64,000 bases of DNA from Eutreptiella sp. 'Long Island Sound 2002' (lineage: Eukaryota; Euglenozoa; Euglenophyceae; Eutreptiales; Eutreptiaceae): positions 42,424,090 to 42,488,089 of the forward strand of contig OZ038382.1 of the NCBI GenBank assembly GCA_964036045.1, given 5' to 3'. The notes under the pieces are model-generated. The model made no database searches, was not told where the DNA came from, and saw only the letters and a list, made by a program, of their open reading frames with translations. The number at the start of each line of letters is the position of its first letter. Position 1 is the first letter of the stretch. Of the stretch, positions 37,366-51,400 are shown in pieces. Position numbers and translations under genes: made by a program.

Positions 37366-38201
37366 ATGAAGTGTGGTGATACTTGCCGACACAATATCTC
37401 AAAATTGAATTCGGGATTTTCTGTCAAGTTATTGCAGCTCCCCCTTCAGCGTTCAGGGAAGGCATTAGAAGAAAATTTAGAAGGGGCATGTTCCATATTT
37501 TTGCAAAAAAGTTTCATTTTGGTACGCCACATTTATTGGATTTTCAGGTTGCTGCGTGGTGGTTGGCTAGGCTGTACGCGTGCTTTCGTAAAGTGGCACC
37601 TTTCGCCCTACCCGTTGAAGTTTTCGCTCTGGTCCACTGCCACCACACACCCACACTGCCATTGCACCCCCCGCCACCCCCGCGCGCGCGCGCTCGCTCG
37701 CCTCGTCTCGTCAAGCCAAGGCATGGCTGGCTTGGCTTGGCATGGTATGGTATGGCTTGGTGTGAGAGCCAGGTGCTTTCATAATGAAGTGTGGTGATAC
37801 TTGCCGACACAATATCTCAAAATTGAATTCGGGACTTTCTGTCAAGTTATTGCAGCTCCCCCTTCAGCGTTCCGGGAAGGCATTGGAAGAAAATTTAGAA
37901 GGGGCATGTTCCATATTTTTGCAAAAAAGTTTCATTTTGGTACGCCACATTTATTGGATTTTCAGGTTGCTGCGTGGTGGTTGGCTAGGCTGTACGCGTG
38001 CTTTCGTAAAGTGGCACCTTTCGCCCTACCCGTTGAAGTTTTCGCTCTGGTCCACTGCCACCACACACCCACACTGCCATTGCACCCCCCGCCACCCCCG
38101 CGCGCGCGCGCTCGCTCGCCTCGTCTCGTCAAGCCAAGGCATGGCTGGCTTGGCTTGGCATGGTATGGTATGGCTTGGTGTGAGAGCCAGGTGCTTTCAT
38201 A

Positions 38202-40297
38202 ATGAAGTGTGGTGATACTTGCCGACACAATATCTCAAAATTGAATTCGGGACTTTCTGTCAAGTTATTGCAGCTCCCCCTTCAGCGTTCCGGGAAGGCA
38301 TTAGAAGAAAATTTAGAAGGGGCATGTTCCATATTTTTGCAAAAAAGTTTCATTTTGGTACGCCACATGTATTGGATTTTCAGGTTGCTGCGTGGTGGTT
38401 GGCTAGGCTGTACGCGTGCTTTCGTAAAGTGGCACCTTTCGCCCTACCCGTTGAAGTTTTCGCTCTGGTCCACTGCCACCACACACCCACACTGCCATTG
38501 CACCCCCCGCCACCCCCGCGCGCGCGCGCGCTCGCTCGCCTCGTCTCGTCAAGCCAAGGCATGGCTGGCTTGGCTTGGCATGGTATGGTATGGCTTGGTG
38601 TGAGAGCCAGGTGCTTTCATAATGAAGTGTGGTGATACTTGCCGACACAATATCTCAAAATTGAATTCGGGACTTTCTGTCAAGTTATTGCAGCTCCCCC
38701 TTCAGCGTTCCGGGAAGGCATTAGAAGAAAATTTAGAAGGGGCATGTTCCATATTTTTGCAACAAAGTTTGATTTTGGTACGCCACATTTATTGGATTTT
38801 CAGGTTGCTGCGTGGTGGTTGGCTAGGCTGTACGCGTGCTTTCGTAAAGTGGCACCTTTCGCCCTACCCGTTGAAGTTTTCGCTCTGGTCCACTGCCACC
38901 ACACACCCACACTGCCATTGCACCCCCCGCCACCCCCGCGCGCGCGCGCTCGCTCGCCTCGTCTCGTCAAGCCAAGGCATGGCTGGCTTGGCTTGGCATG
39001 GTATGGTATGGCTTGGTGTGAGAGCCAGGTGCTTTCATAATGAAGTGTGGTGATACTTGCCGACACAATATCTCAAAATTGAATTCGGGACTTTCTGTCA
39101 AGTTATTGCAGCTCCCCCTTCAGCGTTCCGGGAAGGCATTAGAAGAAAATTTAGAAGGGGCATGTTCCATATTTTTGCAAAAAAGTTTCATTTTGGTACG
39201 CCACATGTATTGGATTTTCAGGTTGCTGCGTGGTGGTTGGCTAGGCTATACGCGTGCTTTCGTAAAGTGGCACCTTTCGCCCTACCCGTTGAAGTTTTCG
39301 CTCTGGTCCACTGCCACCACACACCCACACTGCCATTGCACCCCCCGCCACCCCCGCGCGCGCGCGCGCTCGCTCGCCTCGTCTCGTCAAGCCAAGGCAT
39401 GGCTGGCTTGGCTTGGCATGGTATGGTATGGCTTGGTGTGAGAGCCAGGTGCTTTCATAATGAAGTGTGGTGATAGGTGCCGACACAATATCTCAAAATT
39501 GAATTCGGGACTTTCTGTCAAGTTATTGCAGCTCCCCCTTCAGCGTTCCGGGAAGGCATTAGAAGAAAATTTAGAAGGGGCATGTTCCATATTTTTGCAA
39601 AAAAGTTTCATTTTGGTACGCCACATTTATTGGATTTTCAGGTTGCTGCGTGGTGGTTGGCTAGGCTGTACGCGTGCTTTCGTAAAGTGGCACCTTTCGC
39701 CCTACCCGTTGAAGTTTTCGCTCTGGTCCACTGCCACCACACACCCACACTGCCATTGCACCCCCCGCCACCCCCGCGCGCGCGCGCTCGCTCGCCTCGT
39801 CTCGTCAAGCCAAGGCATGGCTGGCTTGGCTTGGCATGGTATGGTATGGCTTGGTGTGAGAGCCAGGTGCTTTCATAATGAAGTGTGGTGATACTTGCCG
39901 ACACAATATCTCGAAATTGAATTCGGGACTTTCTGTCAAGTTATTGCAGCTCCCCCTTCAGCGTTCCGGGAAGGCATTAGAAGAAAGTTTAGAAGGGGCA
40001 AGGTCCATATTTTTGCAAAAAAGTTTCATTTTGGTACGCCACATGTATTGGATTTTCAGGTTGCTGCGTGGTGGTTGGCTAGGCTGTACGCGTGCTTTCG
40101 TAAAGTGGCACCTTTCGCCCTACCCGTTGAAGTTTTCGCTCTGGTCCACTGCCACCACACACCCACACTGCCATTGCACCCCCCGCCACCCCCGCGCGCG
40201 CGCGCGCTCGCTCGCCTCGTCTCGTCAAGCCAAGGCATGGCTGGCTTGGCTTGGCATGGTATGGTATGGCTTGGTGTGAGAGCCAGGTGCTTTCATA
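38202..40297 (-). repeat. dimeric higher-order pattern, 838-bp period
   Basis: The variant ACATGTATTGG occurs at 38365, 39203 and 40041, exactly 838 bp apart. The units between carry ACATTTATTGG. Further copies at 41299 and 42135 break the strict alternation. Confidence 0.65.
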
Positions 40298-42389
40298 ATG
40301 AAGTGTGGTGATACTTGCCGAGACAATATCTCAAAATTGAATTCGGGACTTTCTGTCAAGTTATTGCAGCTCCCCCTTCAGCGTTCCGGGAAGGCATTAG
40401 AAGAAAATTTAGAAGGGGCATGTTCCATATTTTTGCAAAAAAGTTTCATTTTGGTACGCCACATTTATTGGATTTTCAGGTTGCTGCGTGGTGGTTGGCT
40501 AGGCTGTACGCGTGCTTTCGTAAAGTGGCACCTTTCGCCCTACCCGTTGAAGTTTTCGCTCTGGTCCACTGCCACCACACACCCACACTGCCATTGCACC
40601 CCCCGCCACCCCCGCGCGTGCGCGCGCTCGCTCGCCTCGTCTCGTCAAGCCAAGGCATGGCTGGCTTGGCTTGGCATGGTATGGTATGGCTTGGTGTGAG
40701 AGCCAGGTGCTTTCATAATGAAGTGTGGTGATACTTGCCGACACAATATCTCAAAATTGAATTCGGGACTTTCTGTCAAGTTATTGCAGCTCCCCCTTCA
40801 GCGTTCCGGGAAGGCATTAGAAGAAAATTTAGAAGGGGCATGTTCCATATTTTTGCAAAAAAGTTTCATTTTGGTACGCCACATTTATTGGATTTTCAGG
40901 TTGCTGCGTGGTGGTTGGCTAGGCTGTACGCGTGCTTTCGTAAAGTGGCACCTTTCGCCCTACCCGTTGAAGTTTTCGCTCTGGTCCACTGCCACCACAC
41001 ACCCACACTGCCATTGCACCCCCCGCCACCCCCCCGCGCGCGCGCTCGCTCGCCTCGTCTCGTCAAGCCAAGGCATGGCTGGCTTGGCTTGGCATGGTAT
41101 GGTATGGCTTGGTGTGAGAGCCAGGTGCTTTCATAATGAAGTGTGGTGATACTTGCCGACACAATATCTCAAAATTGAATTCGGGACTTTCTGTCAAGTT
41201 ATTGCAGCTCCCCCTTCAGCGTTCCGGGAAGGCATTAGAAGAAAATTTAGAAGGGGCATGTTCCATATTTTTGCAAAAAAGTTTCATTTTGGTACGCCAC
41301 ATGTATTGGATTTTCAGGTTGCTGCGTGGTGGTTGGCTAGGCTGTACGCGTGCTTTCGTAAAGTGGCACCTTTCGCCCTACCCGTTGAAGTTTTCGCTCT
41401 GGTCCACTGCCACCACACACCCACACTGCCATTGCACCCCCCGCCACCCCCCCGCGCGCGCGCTCGCTCGCCTCGTCTCGTCAAGCCAAGGCATGGCTGG
41501 CTTGGCTTGGCATGGTATGGTATGGCTTGGTGTGAGAGCCAGGTGCTTTCATAATGAAGTGTGGTGATACTTGCCGACACAATATCTCAAAATTGAATTC
41601 GGGACTTTCTGTCAAGTTATTGCAGCTCCCCCTTCAGCGTTCCGGGAAGGCATTAGAAGAAAATTTAGAAGGGGCATGTTCCATATTTTTGCAAAAAAGT
41701 TTCATTTTGGTACGCCACATTTATTGGATTTTCAGGTTGCTGCGTGGTGGTTGGCTAGGCTGTACGCGTGCTTTCGTAAAGTGGCACCTTTCGCCCTACC
41801 CGTTGAAGTTTTCGCTCTGGTCCACTGCCACCACACACCCACACTGCCATTGCACCCCCCGCCACCCCCCCGCGCGCGCGCTCGCTCGCCTCGTCTCGTC
41901 AAGCCAAGGCATGGCTGGCTTGGCTTGGCATGGTATGGTATGGCTTGGTGTGAGAGCCAGGTGCTTTCATAATGAAGTGTGGTGATACTTGCCGACACAA
42001 TATCTCAAAATTGAATTCGGGACTTTCTGTCAAGTTATTGCAGCTCCCCCTTCAGCGTTCCGGGAAGGCATTAGAAGAAAATTTAGAAGGGGCATGTTCC
42101 ATATTTTTGCAAAAAAGTTTCATTTTGGTACGCCACATGTATTGGATTTTCAGGTTGCTGCGTGGTGGTTGGCTAGGCTGTACGCGTGCTTTCGTAAAGT
42201 GGCACCTTTCGCCCTACCCGTTGAAGTTTTCGCTCTGGTCCACTGCCACCACACACCCACACTGCCATTGCACCCCCCGCCACCCCCGCGCGCGCGCGCT
42301 CGCTCGCCTCGTCTCGTCAAGCCAAGGCATGGCTGGCTTGGCTTGGCATGGTATGGTATGGCTTGGTGTGAGAGCCAGGTGCTTTCATA

Positions 42390-45300
42390 ATGAAGTGTGG
42401 TGATACTTGCCGACACAATATCTCAAAATTGAATTCGGGACTTTCTGTCAAGTTATTGCAGCTCCCCCTTCAGCGTTCCGCGAAGGCATTAGAAGAAAAT
42501 TTAGAAGGGGCATGTTCCATACTTTTGCAAAAAAGTTTCATTTTGGTACGCCACATGTATTGGATTTTCAGGTTGCTGCGTGGTGGTTGGCTAGGCTGTA
42601 CGCGTGCTTTCGTAAAGTGGCACCTTTCGCCCTACCCGTTGAAGTTTTCGCTCTGGTCCACTGCCACCACACACCCACACTGCCATTGCACCCCCCGCCA
42701 CCCCCGCGCGCGCGCGCGCTCGCTCGCCTCGTCTCGTCAAGCCAAGGCATGGCTGGCTTGGCTTGGCATGGTATGGTATGGCTTGGTGTGAGAGCCAGGT
42801 GCTTTCATAATGAAGTGTGGTGATACTTGCCGACACAATATCTCAAAATTGAATTCGGGACTTTCTGTCAAGTTATTGCAGCTCCCCCTTCAGCGTTCCG
42901 GGAAGGCATTAGAAGAAAATTTAGAAGGGGCATGTTCCATATTTTTGCAAAAAAGTTTCATTTTGGTACGCCACATTTATTGGATTTTCAGGTTGCTGCG
43001 TGGTGGTTGGCTAGGCTGTACGCGTGCTTTCGTAAAGTGGCACCTTTCGCCCTACCCGTTGAAGTTTTCGCTCTGGTCCACTGCCACCACACACCCACAC
43101 TGCCATTGCACCCCCCGCCACCCCCGCGCGCGCGCGCTCGCTCGCCTCGTCTCGTCAAGCCAAGGCATGGCTGGCTTGGCTTGGCATGGTATGGTATGGC
43201 TTGGTGTGAGAGCCAGGTGCTTTCATAATGAAGTGTGGTGATACTTGCCGACACAATATCTCAAAATTGAATTCGGGACTTTCTGTCAAGTTATTGCAGC
43301 TCCCCCTTCAGCGTTCCGGGAAGGCATTAGAAGAAAATTTAGAAGGGGCATGTTCCATATTTTTGCAAAAAAGTTTCATTTTGGTACGCCACATTTATTG
43401 GATTTTCAGGTTGCTGCGTGGTGGTTGGCTAGGCTGTACGCGTGCTTTCGTAAAGTGGCACCTTTCGCCCTACCCGTTGAAGTTTTCGCTCTGGTCCACT
43501 GCCACCACACACCCACACTGCCATTGCACCCCCCGCCACCCCCGCGCGCGCGCGCTCGCTCGCCTCGTCTCGTCAAGCCAAGGCATGGCTGGCTTGGCTT
43601 GGCATGGTATGGTATGGCTTGGTGTGAGAGCCAGGTGCTTTCATAATGAAGTGTGGTGATACTTGCCGACACAATATCTCAAAATTGAATTCGGGACTTT
43701 CTGTCAAGTTATTGCAGCTCCCCCTTCAGCGTTCCGGGAAGGCATTAGAAGAAAATTTAGAAGGGGCATGTTCCATATTTTTGCAAAGAAATTTCATTTT
43801 GGTACGCCACATGTATTGGATTTTCAGGTTGCTGCGTGGTGGTTGGCTAGGCTGTACGCGTGCTTTCGTAAAGTGGCACCTTTCGCCCTACCCGTTGAAG
43901 TTTTCGCTCTGGTCCACTGCCACCACACACCCACACTGCCATTGCACCCCCCGCCACCCCCGCGCGCGCGCGCTCGCTCGCCTCGTCTCGTCAAGCCAAG
44001 GCATGGCTGGCTTGGCTTGGCATGGTATGGTATGGCTTGGTGTGAGAGCCAGGTGCTTTCATAATGAAGTGTGGTGATACTTGCCGACACAATATCTCAA
44101 AATTGAATTCGGGACTTTCTGTCAAGTTATTGCAGCTCCCCCTTCAGCGTTCCGGGAAGGCATTAGAAGAAAATTTAGAAGGGGCATGTTCCATATTTTT
44201 GCAAAAAAGTTTCATTTTGGTACGCCACATTTATTGGATTTTCAGGTTGCTGCGTGGTGGTTGGCTAGGCTGTACGCGTGCTTTCGTAAAGTGGCACCTT
44301 TCGCCCTACCCGTTGAAGTTTTCGCTCTGGTCCACTGCCACCACACACCCACACTGCCATTGCACCCCCCGCCACCCCCGCGCGCGCGCGCGCTCGCTCG
44401 CCCCGTCTCGTCAAGCCAAGGCATGGCTGGCTTGGCTTGGCATGGTATGGTATGGCTTGGTGTGAGAGCCAGGTGCTTTCATAATGAAGTGTGGTGATAC
44501 TTGCCGACACAATATCTCAAAATTGAATTCGGGACTTTCTGTCAAGTTATTGCAGCTCCCCCTTCAGCGTTCCGGGAAGGCATTAGAAGAAAATTTAGAA
44601 GGGGCATGTTCCATATTTTTGCAAAAAAGTTTCATTTTGGTACGCCACATTTATTGGATTTTCAGGTTGCTGCGTGGTGGTTGGCTAGGCTGTACGCGTG
44701 CTTTCGTAAAGTGGCACCTTTCGCCCTACCCGTTGAAGTTTTCGCTCTGGTCCACTGCCACCACACACCCACACTGCCATTGCACCCCCCGCCACCCCCG
44801 CGCGCGCGCGCTCGCTCGCCTCGTCTCGTCAAGCCAAGGCATGGCTGGCTTGGCTTGGCATGGTATGGTATGGCTTGGTGTGAGAGCCAGGTGCTTTCAT
44901 AATGAAGTGTGGTGATACTTGCCGACACAATATCTCAAAATTGAATTCGGGACTTTCTGTCAAGTTATTGCAGCTCCCCCTTCAGCGTTCCGGGAAGGCA
45001 TTAGAAGAAAATTTAGAAGGGGCATGTTCCATATTTTTGCAAAAAAGTTTCATTTTGGTACGCCACATGTATTGGATTTTCAGGTTGCTGCGTGGTGGTT
45101 GGCTAGGCTGTACGCGTGCTTTCGTAAAGTGGCACCTTTCGCCCTACCCGTTGAAGTTTTCGCTCTGGTCCACTGCCACCACACACCCACACTGCCATTG
45201 CACCCCCCGCCACCCCCGCGCGCGCGCGTGCTCGCTCGCCTCGTCTCGTCATGCCAAGGCATGGCTGGCTTGGCTTGGCATGGTATGGTATGGCTTGGTG

Positions 45301-47831
45301 TGAGAGCCAGGTGCTTTCATAATGAAGTGTGGTGATACTTGCCGACACAATATCTCAAAATTGAATTCAGGACTTTCTGTCAAGTTATTGCAGCTCCCCC
45401 TTCAGCGTTCCGGGAAGGCATTAGAAGAAAATTTAGAAGGGGCATGTTCCATATTTTTGCAAAAAAGTTTCATTTTGGTACGCCACATTTATTGGATTTT
45501 CAGGTTGCTGCGTGGTGGTTGGCTAGGCTGTACGCGTGCTTTCGTAAAGTGGCACCTTTCGCCCTACCCGTTGAAGTTTTCGCTCTGGTCCACTGCCACC
45601 ACACACCCACACTGCCATTGCACCCCCCGCCACCCCCGCGCGCGCGCGCTCGCTCGCCTCGTCTCGTCAAGCCAAGGCATGGCTGGCTTGGCTTGGCATG
45701 GTATGGTATGGCTTGGTGTGAGAGCCAGGTGCTTTCATAATGAAGTGTGGTGATACTTGCCGACACAATATCTCAAAATTGAATTCGGGACTTTCTGTCA
45801 AGTTATTGCAGCTCCCCCTTCAGCGTTCCGGGAAGGCATTAGAAGAAAATTTAGAAGGGGCATGTTCCATATTTTTGCAAAAAAGTTTCATTTTGGTACG
45901 CCACATTTATTGGATTTTCAGGCTGCTGCGTGGTGGTTGGCTAGGCTGTACGCGTGCTTTCGTAAAGTGGCACCTTTCGCCCTACCCGTTGAAGTTTTCG
46001 CTCTGGTCCACTGCCACCACACACCCACACTGCCATTGCACCCCCCGCCACCCCCGCTCGCGCGCGCTCGCTCGCCTCGTCTCGTCAAGCCAAGGCATGG
46101 CTGGCTTGGCTTGGCATGGTATGGTATGGCTTGGTGTGAGAGCCAGGTGCTTTCATAATGAAGTGTGGTGATACTTGCCGACACAATATCTCAAAATTGA
46201 ATTCGGGACTTTCTGTCAAGTTATTGCAGCTCTTCCTTCAGCGTTCCGGGAAGGCATTAGAAGAAAATTTAGAAGGGGCATGTTCCATATTTTTGCAAAA
46301 AAGTTTCATTTTGGTACGCCACATGTATTGGATTTTCAGGTTGCTGCGTGGTGGTTGGCTAGGCTGTACGCGTGCTTTCGTAAAGTGGCACCTTTCGCCC
46401 TATCCGTTGAAGTTTTCGCTCTGGTCCACTGCCACCACACACCCACACTGCCATTGCACCCCCCGCCACCCCCGCGCGCACGCGCTCGCTCGCCTCGTCT
46501 CGTCAAGCCAAGGCATGGCTGGCTTGGCTTGGCATGGTATGGTATGGCTTGGTGTGAGAGCCAGGTGCTTTCATAATGAAGTGTGGTGATACTTGCCGAC
46601 ACAATATCTCAAAATTGAATTCGGGACTTTCTGTCAAGTTATTGCAGCTCCCCCTTCAGCGTTCCGGGAAGGCATTAGAAGAAAATTTAGAAGGGGCATG
46701 TTCCATATTTTTGCAAAAAAGTTTCATTTTGGTACGCCACATTTATTGGATTTTCAGGTTGCTGCGTGGTGGTTGGCTAGGCTGTACGCGTGCTTTCGTA
46801 AAGTGGCACCTTTCGCCCTACCCGTTGAATTTTTCGCTCTGGTCCACTGCCACCACACACCCACACTGCCATTGCACCCCCCGCCACCCCCGCGCGCGCG
46901 CGCGCTCGCTCGCCTCGTCTCGTCAAGCCAAAGCATGGCTGGCTTGGCTTGGCATGGTATGGTATGGCTTGGTGTGAGAGCCAGGTGCTTTCATAATGAA
47001 GTGTGGTGATACTTGCCGACACAATATCTCAAAATTGAATTCGGGACTTTCTGTCAAGTTATTGCAGCTCCCCCTTCAGCGTTCCGGGAAGGCATTAGAA
47101 GAAAATTTAGAAGGGGCATGTTCCATAATTTTGCAAAAAAGTTTCATTTTGGTACGCCACATTTATTGGATTTTCAGGTTGCTGCGTGGTGGTTGGCTGG
47201 GCTGTACACGTGCTTTCGTAAAGTGGCACCTTTCGCCCTACCCGTTGAAGTTTTCGCTCTGGTCCACTGCCACCACACACCCACACTGCCATTGCACCCC
47301 CCGCCACCCCCGCGCGCGCGCGCTCGCTCGCCTCGTCTCGTCAAGCCAAGGCATGGCTGGCTTGGCTTGGCATGGTATGGTATGGCTTGGGGTGAGAGCC
47401 AGGTGCTTTCATAATGAAGTGTGGTGATACTTGCCGACACAATATCTCAAAATTGAATTCGGGACTTTCTGTCAAGTTATTGCAGCTCCCCCTTCAGCGT
47501 TCCTGGAAGGCATTAGAAGAAAATTTAGAAGGGGCATGTTCCATATTTGTGCAAAAAAGTTTCATTTTCGTACGCCACATGTATTGGATTTTCAGGTTGC
47601 TGCGTGGTGGTTGGCTAGGCTGTACGCGTGCTTTCGTAAAGTGGCACCTTTCGCCCTACCCGTTGAAGTTTTCGCTCTGGTCCACTGCCACCACACACCC
47701 ACACTGCCATTGCACCCCCCGCCACCCCCGCGCGCGCGCGCTCGCTCGCCTCGTCTCGTCAAGCCAAGGCATGGCTGGCTTGGCTTGGCATGGTATGGTA
47801 TGGCTTGGTGTGAGAGCCAGGTGCTTTCATA
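42390..47831 (-). repeat. trimeric higher-order repeat, 1256-bp period
   Basis: ACATGTATTGG occurs at 42553, 43809, 45065, 46321 and 47577, at four equal intervals of 1256 bp. The two units between each pair of markers carry ACATTTATTGG. Length classes of the CG run are not fully periodic, so the CG run has changed since the block expanded. Confidence 0.8.
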
Positions 47832-48251
47832 ATGAAGTGTGGTGATACTTGCCGACACAATATCTCAAAATTGAATTCGGGACTTTCTGTCAAGTTATTG
47901 CAGCTCCCCCTTCAGCGTTCCGGGAAGGCATTAGAAGAAAATTTAGAAGGGGCATGTTCCATATTTTTGCAAAAAAGTTTCATTTTGGTACGCCACATTT
48001 ATTGGATTTTCAGGTTGCTGCGTGGTGGTTGGCTAGGCTGTACGCGTGCTTTCGTAAAGTGGCACCTTTCGCCCTACCCGTTGAAGTTTTTGCTCTGGTC
48101 CACTGCCACCACACACCCACACTGCCATTGCACCCCCCGCCACCCCCGCGCGCGCGCGCGCTCGCTCGCCTCGTCTCGTCAAGCCAAGGCATGGCTGGCT
48201 TGGCTTGGCATGGTATGGTATGGCTTGGTGTGAGAGCCAGGTGCTTTCATA

Positions 48252-49511
48252 ATGAAGTGTGGTGATACTTGCCGACACAATATCTCAAAATTGAATTCGG
48301 GACTTTCTGTCAAGTTATTGCAGCTCCCCCTTCAGCGTTCCGGGAAGGCATTAGAAGAAAATTTAGAAGGGGCATGTTCCATATTTTTCCAAAAAAGTTT
48401 CATTTTGGTACGCCACATTTATTGGATTTTCAGGTTGCTGCGTGGTGGTTGGCTAGGCTGTACGCGTGCTTTCGTAAAGTGGCACCTTTCGCCCTACCCG
48501 TTGAAGTTTTCGCTCTGGTCCACTGTTACCACACACCCACACTGCCATTGCACCCCCCGCCACCCCCCCGCGCGCGCGCGCTCGCTCGCCTCGTCTCGTC
48601 AAGCCAAGGCATGGCTGGCTTGGCTTGGCATGGTATGGTATGGCTTGGTGTGAGAGCCAGGTGCTTTCATAATGAAGTGTGGTGATACTTGCCGACACAA
48701 TATCTCAAAATTGAATTCGGGACTTTCTGTCAAGTTATTGCAGCTCCCCCTTCAGCGTTCCGGGAAGGCATTAGAAGAAAATTTAGAAGGGGCATGTTCC
48801 ATATTTTTGCAAAAAAGTTTCATTTTGGTACGCCACATTTATTGGATTTTCAGGTTGCTGCGTGGTGGTTGGCTAGGCTGTACGCGTGCTTTCGTAAAGT
48901 GGCACCTTTCGCCCTACCCGTTGAAGTTTTCGCTCTGGTCCACTGCCACCACACACCCACACTGCCATTGCACCCCCCGCCACCCCCCCGCGCGCGCGCG
49001 CTCGCTCGCCTCGTCTCGTCAAGCCAAGGCATGGCTGGCTTGGCTTGGCATGGTATGGTATGGCTTGGTGTGAGAGCCAGGTGCTTTCATAATGAAGTGT
49101 GGTGATACTTGCCGACACAATATCTCAAAATTGAATTCGGGACTTTCTGTCAAGTTATTGCAGCTCCCCCTTCAGCGTTCCGGGAAGGCATTAGAAGAAA
49201 ATTTAGAAGGGGTATGTTCCATATTTTTCCAAAAAAGTTTCATTTTAGTACGCCACATTTATTGGATTTTCAGGTTGCTGCGTGGTGGTTGGCTAGGCTG
49301 TACGCGTGCTTTCGTAAAGTGGCACCTTTCGCCCTACCCGTTGAAGTTTTCGCTCTGGTCCACTGTTACCACACACCCACACTGCCATTGCACCCCCCGC
49401 CACCCCCCCGCGCGCGCGCGCTCGCTCGCCTCGTCTCGTCAAGCCAAGGCATGGCTGGCTTGGCTTGGCATGGTATGGTATGGCTTGGTGTGAGAGCCAG
49501 GTGCTTTCATA
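48252..49511 (-). repeat. duplicated dimer, 840-bp period
   Basis: The units starting at 48252 and 49092 share TATTTTTCCAAAAAAG and CACTGTTACCACAC, found nowhere else in the window. The unit between them lacks both. Three successive units share the CACCCCCCCGCG variant. The second copy has its own changes (GGGGTATGTTCC, TTTTAGTACG). Confidence 0.75.
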
Positions 49512-51143
49512 ATGAAGTGTGGTGATACTTGCCGACACAATATCTCAAAATTGAATTCGGGACTTTCTGTCAAGTTATTGCAGCTCCCCCTTCAGCGTTC
49601 CGGGAAGGCATTAGAAGAAAATTTAGAAGGGGCATGTTCCATATTTTTGCAAAAAAGTTTCATTTTGGTACGCCACATTTATTGGATTTTCAGGTTGCTG
49701 CGTGGTGGTTGGCTAGGCTGTACGCGTGCTTTCGTAAAGTGGCACCTTTCGCCCTACCCGTTGAAGTTTTCGCTCTGGTCCACTGCCACCACACACCCAC
49801 ACTGCCATTGCACCCCCCGCCACCCCCGCGCGCGCGCGCGCTCGCTCGCCTCGTCTCGTCAAGCCAAGGCATGGCTGGCTTGGCTTGGCATGGTATGGTA
49901 TGGCTTGGTGTGAGAGCCAGGTGCTTTCATAATGAAGTGTGGTGATACTTGCCGACACAATATCTCAAAATTGAATTCGGGACTTTCTGTCAAGTTATTG
50001 CAGCTCCCCCTTCAGCGTTCCGGGAAGGCATTAGAAGAAAATTTAGAAGGGGCATGTTCCATATTTTTGCAAAAAAGTTTCATTTTGGTACGCCACATTT
50101 ATTGGATTTTCAGGTTGCTGCGTGGTGGTTGGCTAGGCTGTACGCGTGCTTTCGTAAAGTGGCACCTTTCGCCCTACCCGTTGAAGTTTTCGCTCTGGTC
50201 CACTGCCACCACACACCCACACTGCCATTGCACCCCCCGCCACCCCCGCGCGCGCGCGCTCGCTCGCCTCGTCTCGTCAAGCCAAGGCATGGCTGGCTTG
50301 GCTTGGCATGGTATGGTATGGCTTGGTGTGAGAGCCAGGTGCTTTCATAATTAAGTGTGGTGATACTTGCCGACACAATATCTCAAAATTGAATTCGGGA
50401 CTTTCTGTCAAGTTATTGCAGCTCCCCCTTCAGCGTTCCGGGAAGGCATTAGAAGAAAATTTAGAAGGGGCATGTTCCATATTTTTGCAAAAAAGTTTCA
50501 TTTTGGTACGCCACATTTATTGGATTTTCAGGTTGCTGCGTGGTGGTTGGCTAGGCTGTACGCGTGCTTTCGTAAAGTGGCACCTTTCGCCCTACCCGTT
50601 GAAGTTTTCGCTCTGGTCAACTGCCAGCACACACCCACACTGCCATTGTACCCCCCGCCACCCCCGCGCGCGCGCGCTCGCTCGCCTCGTCTCGTCAAGC
50701 CAAGGCATGGCTGGCTTGGCTTGGCATGGTATGGTATGGCTTGGTGTGAGAGCCAGGTGCTTTCATAATGAAGTGTGGTGATACTTGCCGACACAATATC
50801 TCAAAATTGAATTCGGGACTTTCTGTCAAGTTATTGCAGCTCCCCCTTCAGCGTTCCGGGAAGGCATTAGAAGAAAATTTAGAAGGGGCATGTTCCATAT
50901 TTTTGCAAAAAAGTTTCATTTTGGTACGCCACATTTATTGGATTTTCAGGTTGCTGCGTGGTGGTTGGCTAGGCTGTACGCGTGCTTTCGTAAAGTGGCA
51001 CCTTTCGCCCTACCCGTTGAAGTTTTCGCTCTGGTCCACTGCCACCACACACCCACACTGCCATTGCACCCCCCGCCACCCCCGCGCGCGCGCGCTCGCT
51101 CACCTCGTCTCGTCAAGCCAAGGCATGGCTGGCTTGGCTTGGC

Positions 51144-51173
51144 ATGGTATGGTATGGCTTGGTGTGAGAGCCA
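51144..51173. repeat. left 30-bp direct repeat bounding the island
   Basis: The stretch from ATGGTATGG to GAGAGCCA is satellite sequence. It is repeated exactly at 56418-56447, where the array resumes. The base before the repeat (C on the left, G on the right) and the base after it (C on the left, G on the right) differ, so the match is exactly 30 bp. Confidence 0.8.
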
Positions 51174-51400
51174 CACCTATGATTTTATGAAGTCGCCAGA
51201 TCCCAAAATTATTGTCGCAGCGGATGCCAAAAAACCAACAGAAACTGTCGCCGCGCGCGCATTTTCACTCGCCGAGAGCAATTTTTGGCTCAGAAATCTG
51301 AAAATACGCGATTACGAAGCGCTTTTTGCGCGTACAATCGAAGATACCAACCACCCGCACCTTTTCAATCACGATACCCCGCTCGGAACTGCTCCCAAGT
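51174..51400. other. unique AT-rich spacer at the left edge of the island
   Basis: This is the first non-satellite sequence after the array. An open frame continues from the last satellite unit through it to 51549, but it begins in satellite and looks fortuitous. I recognise no gene, RNA or terminal inverted repeat. It leads directly into the 184 bp repeats. Confidence 0.6.

Larger units (their letters stand above)
32977..51173 (-). repeat. satellite array, reverse orientation (about 43 units)
   Basis: The array continues with the same satellite, reverse complemented relative to 1-31224. Unit lengths are mainly 418, 420 or 422 bp, set by the CG run. It contains a homogenised block near its start and several higher-order patterns marked by ACATGTATTGG versus ACATTTATTGG. 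It stops at GAGAGCCA (51173), where the gene-bearing island begins. Confidence 0.97.
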
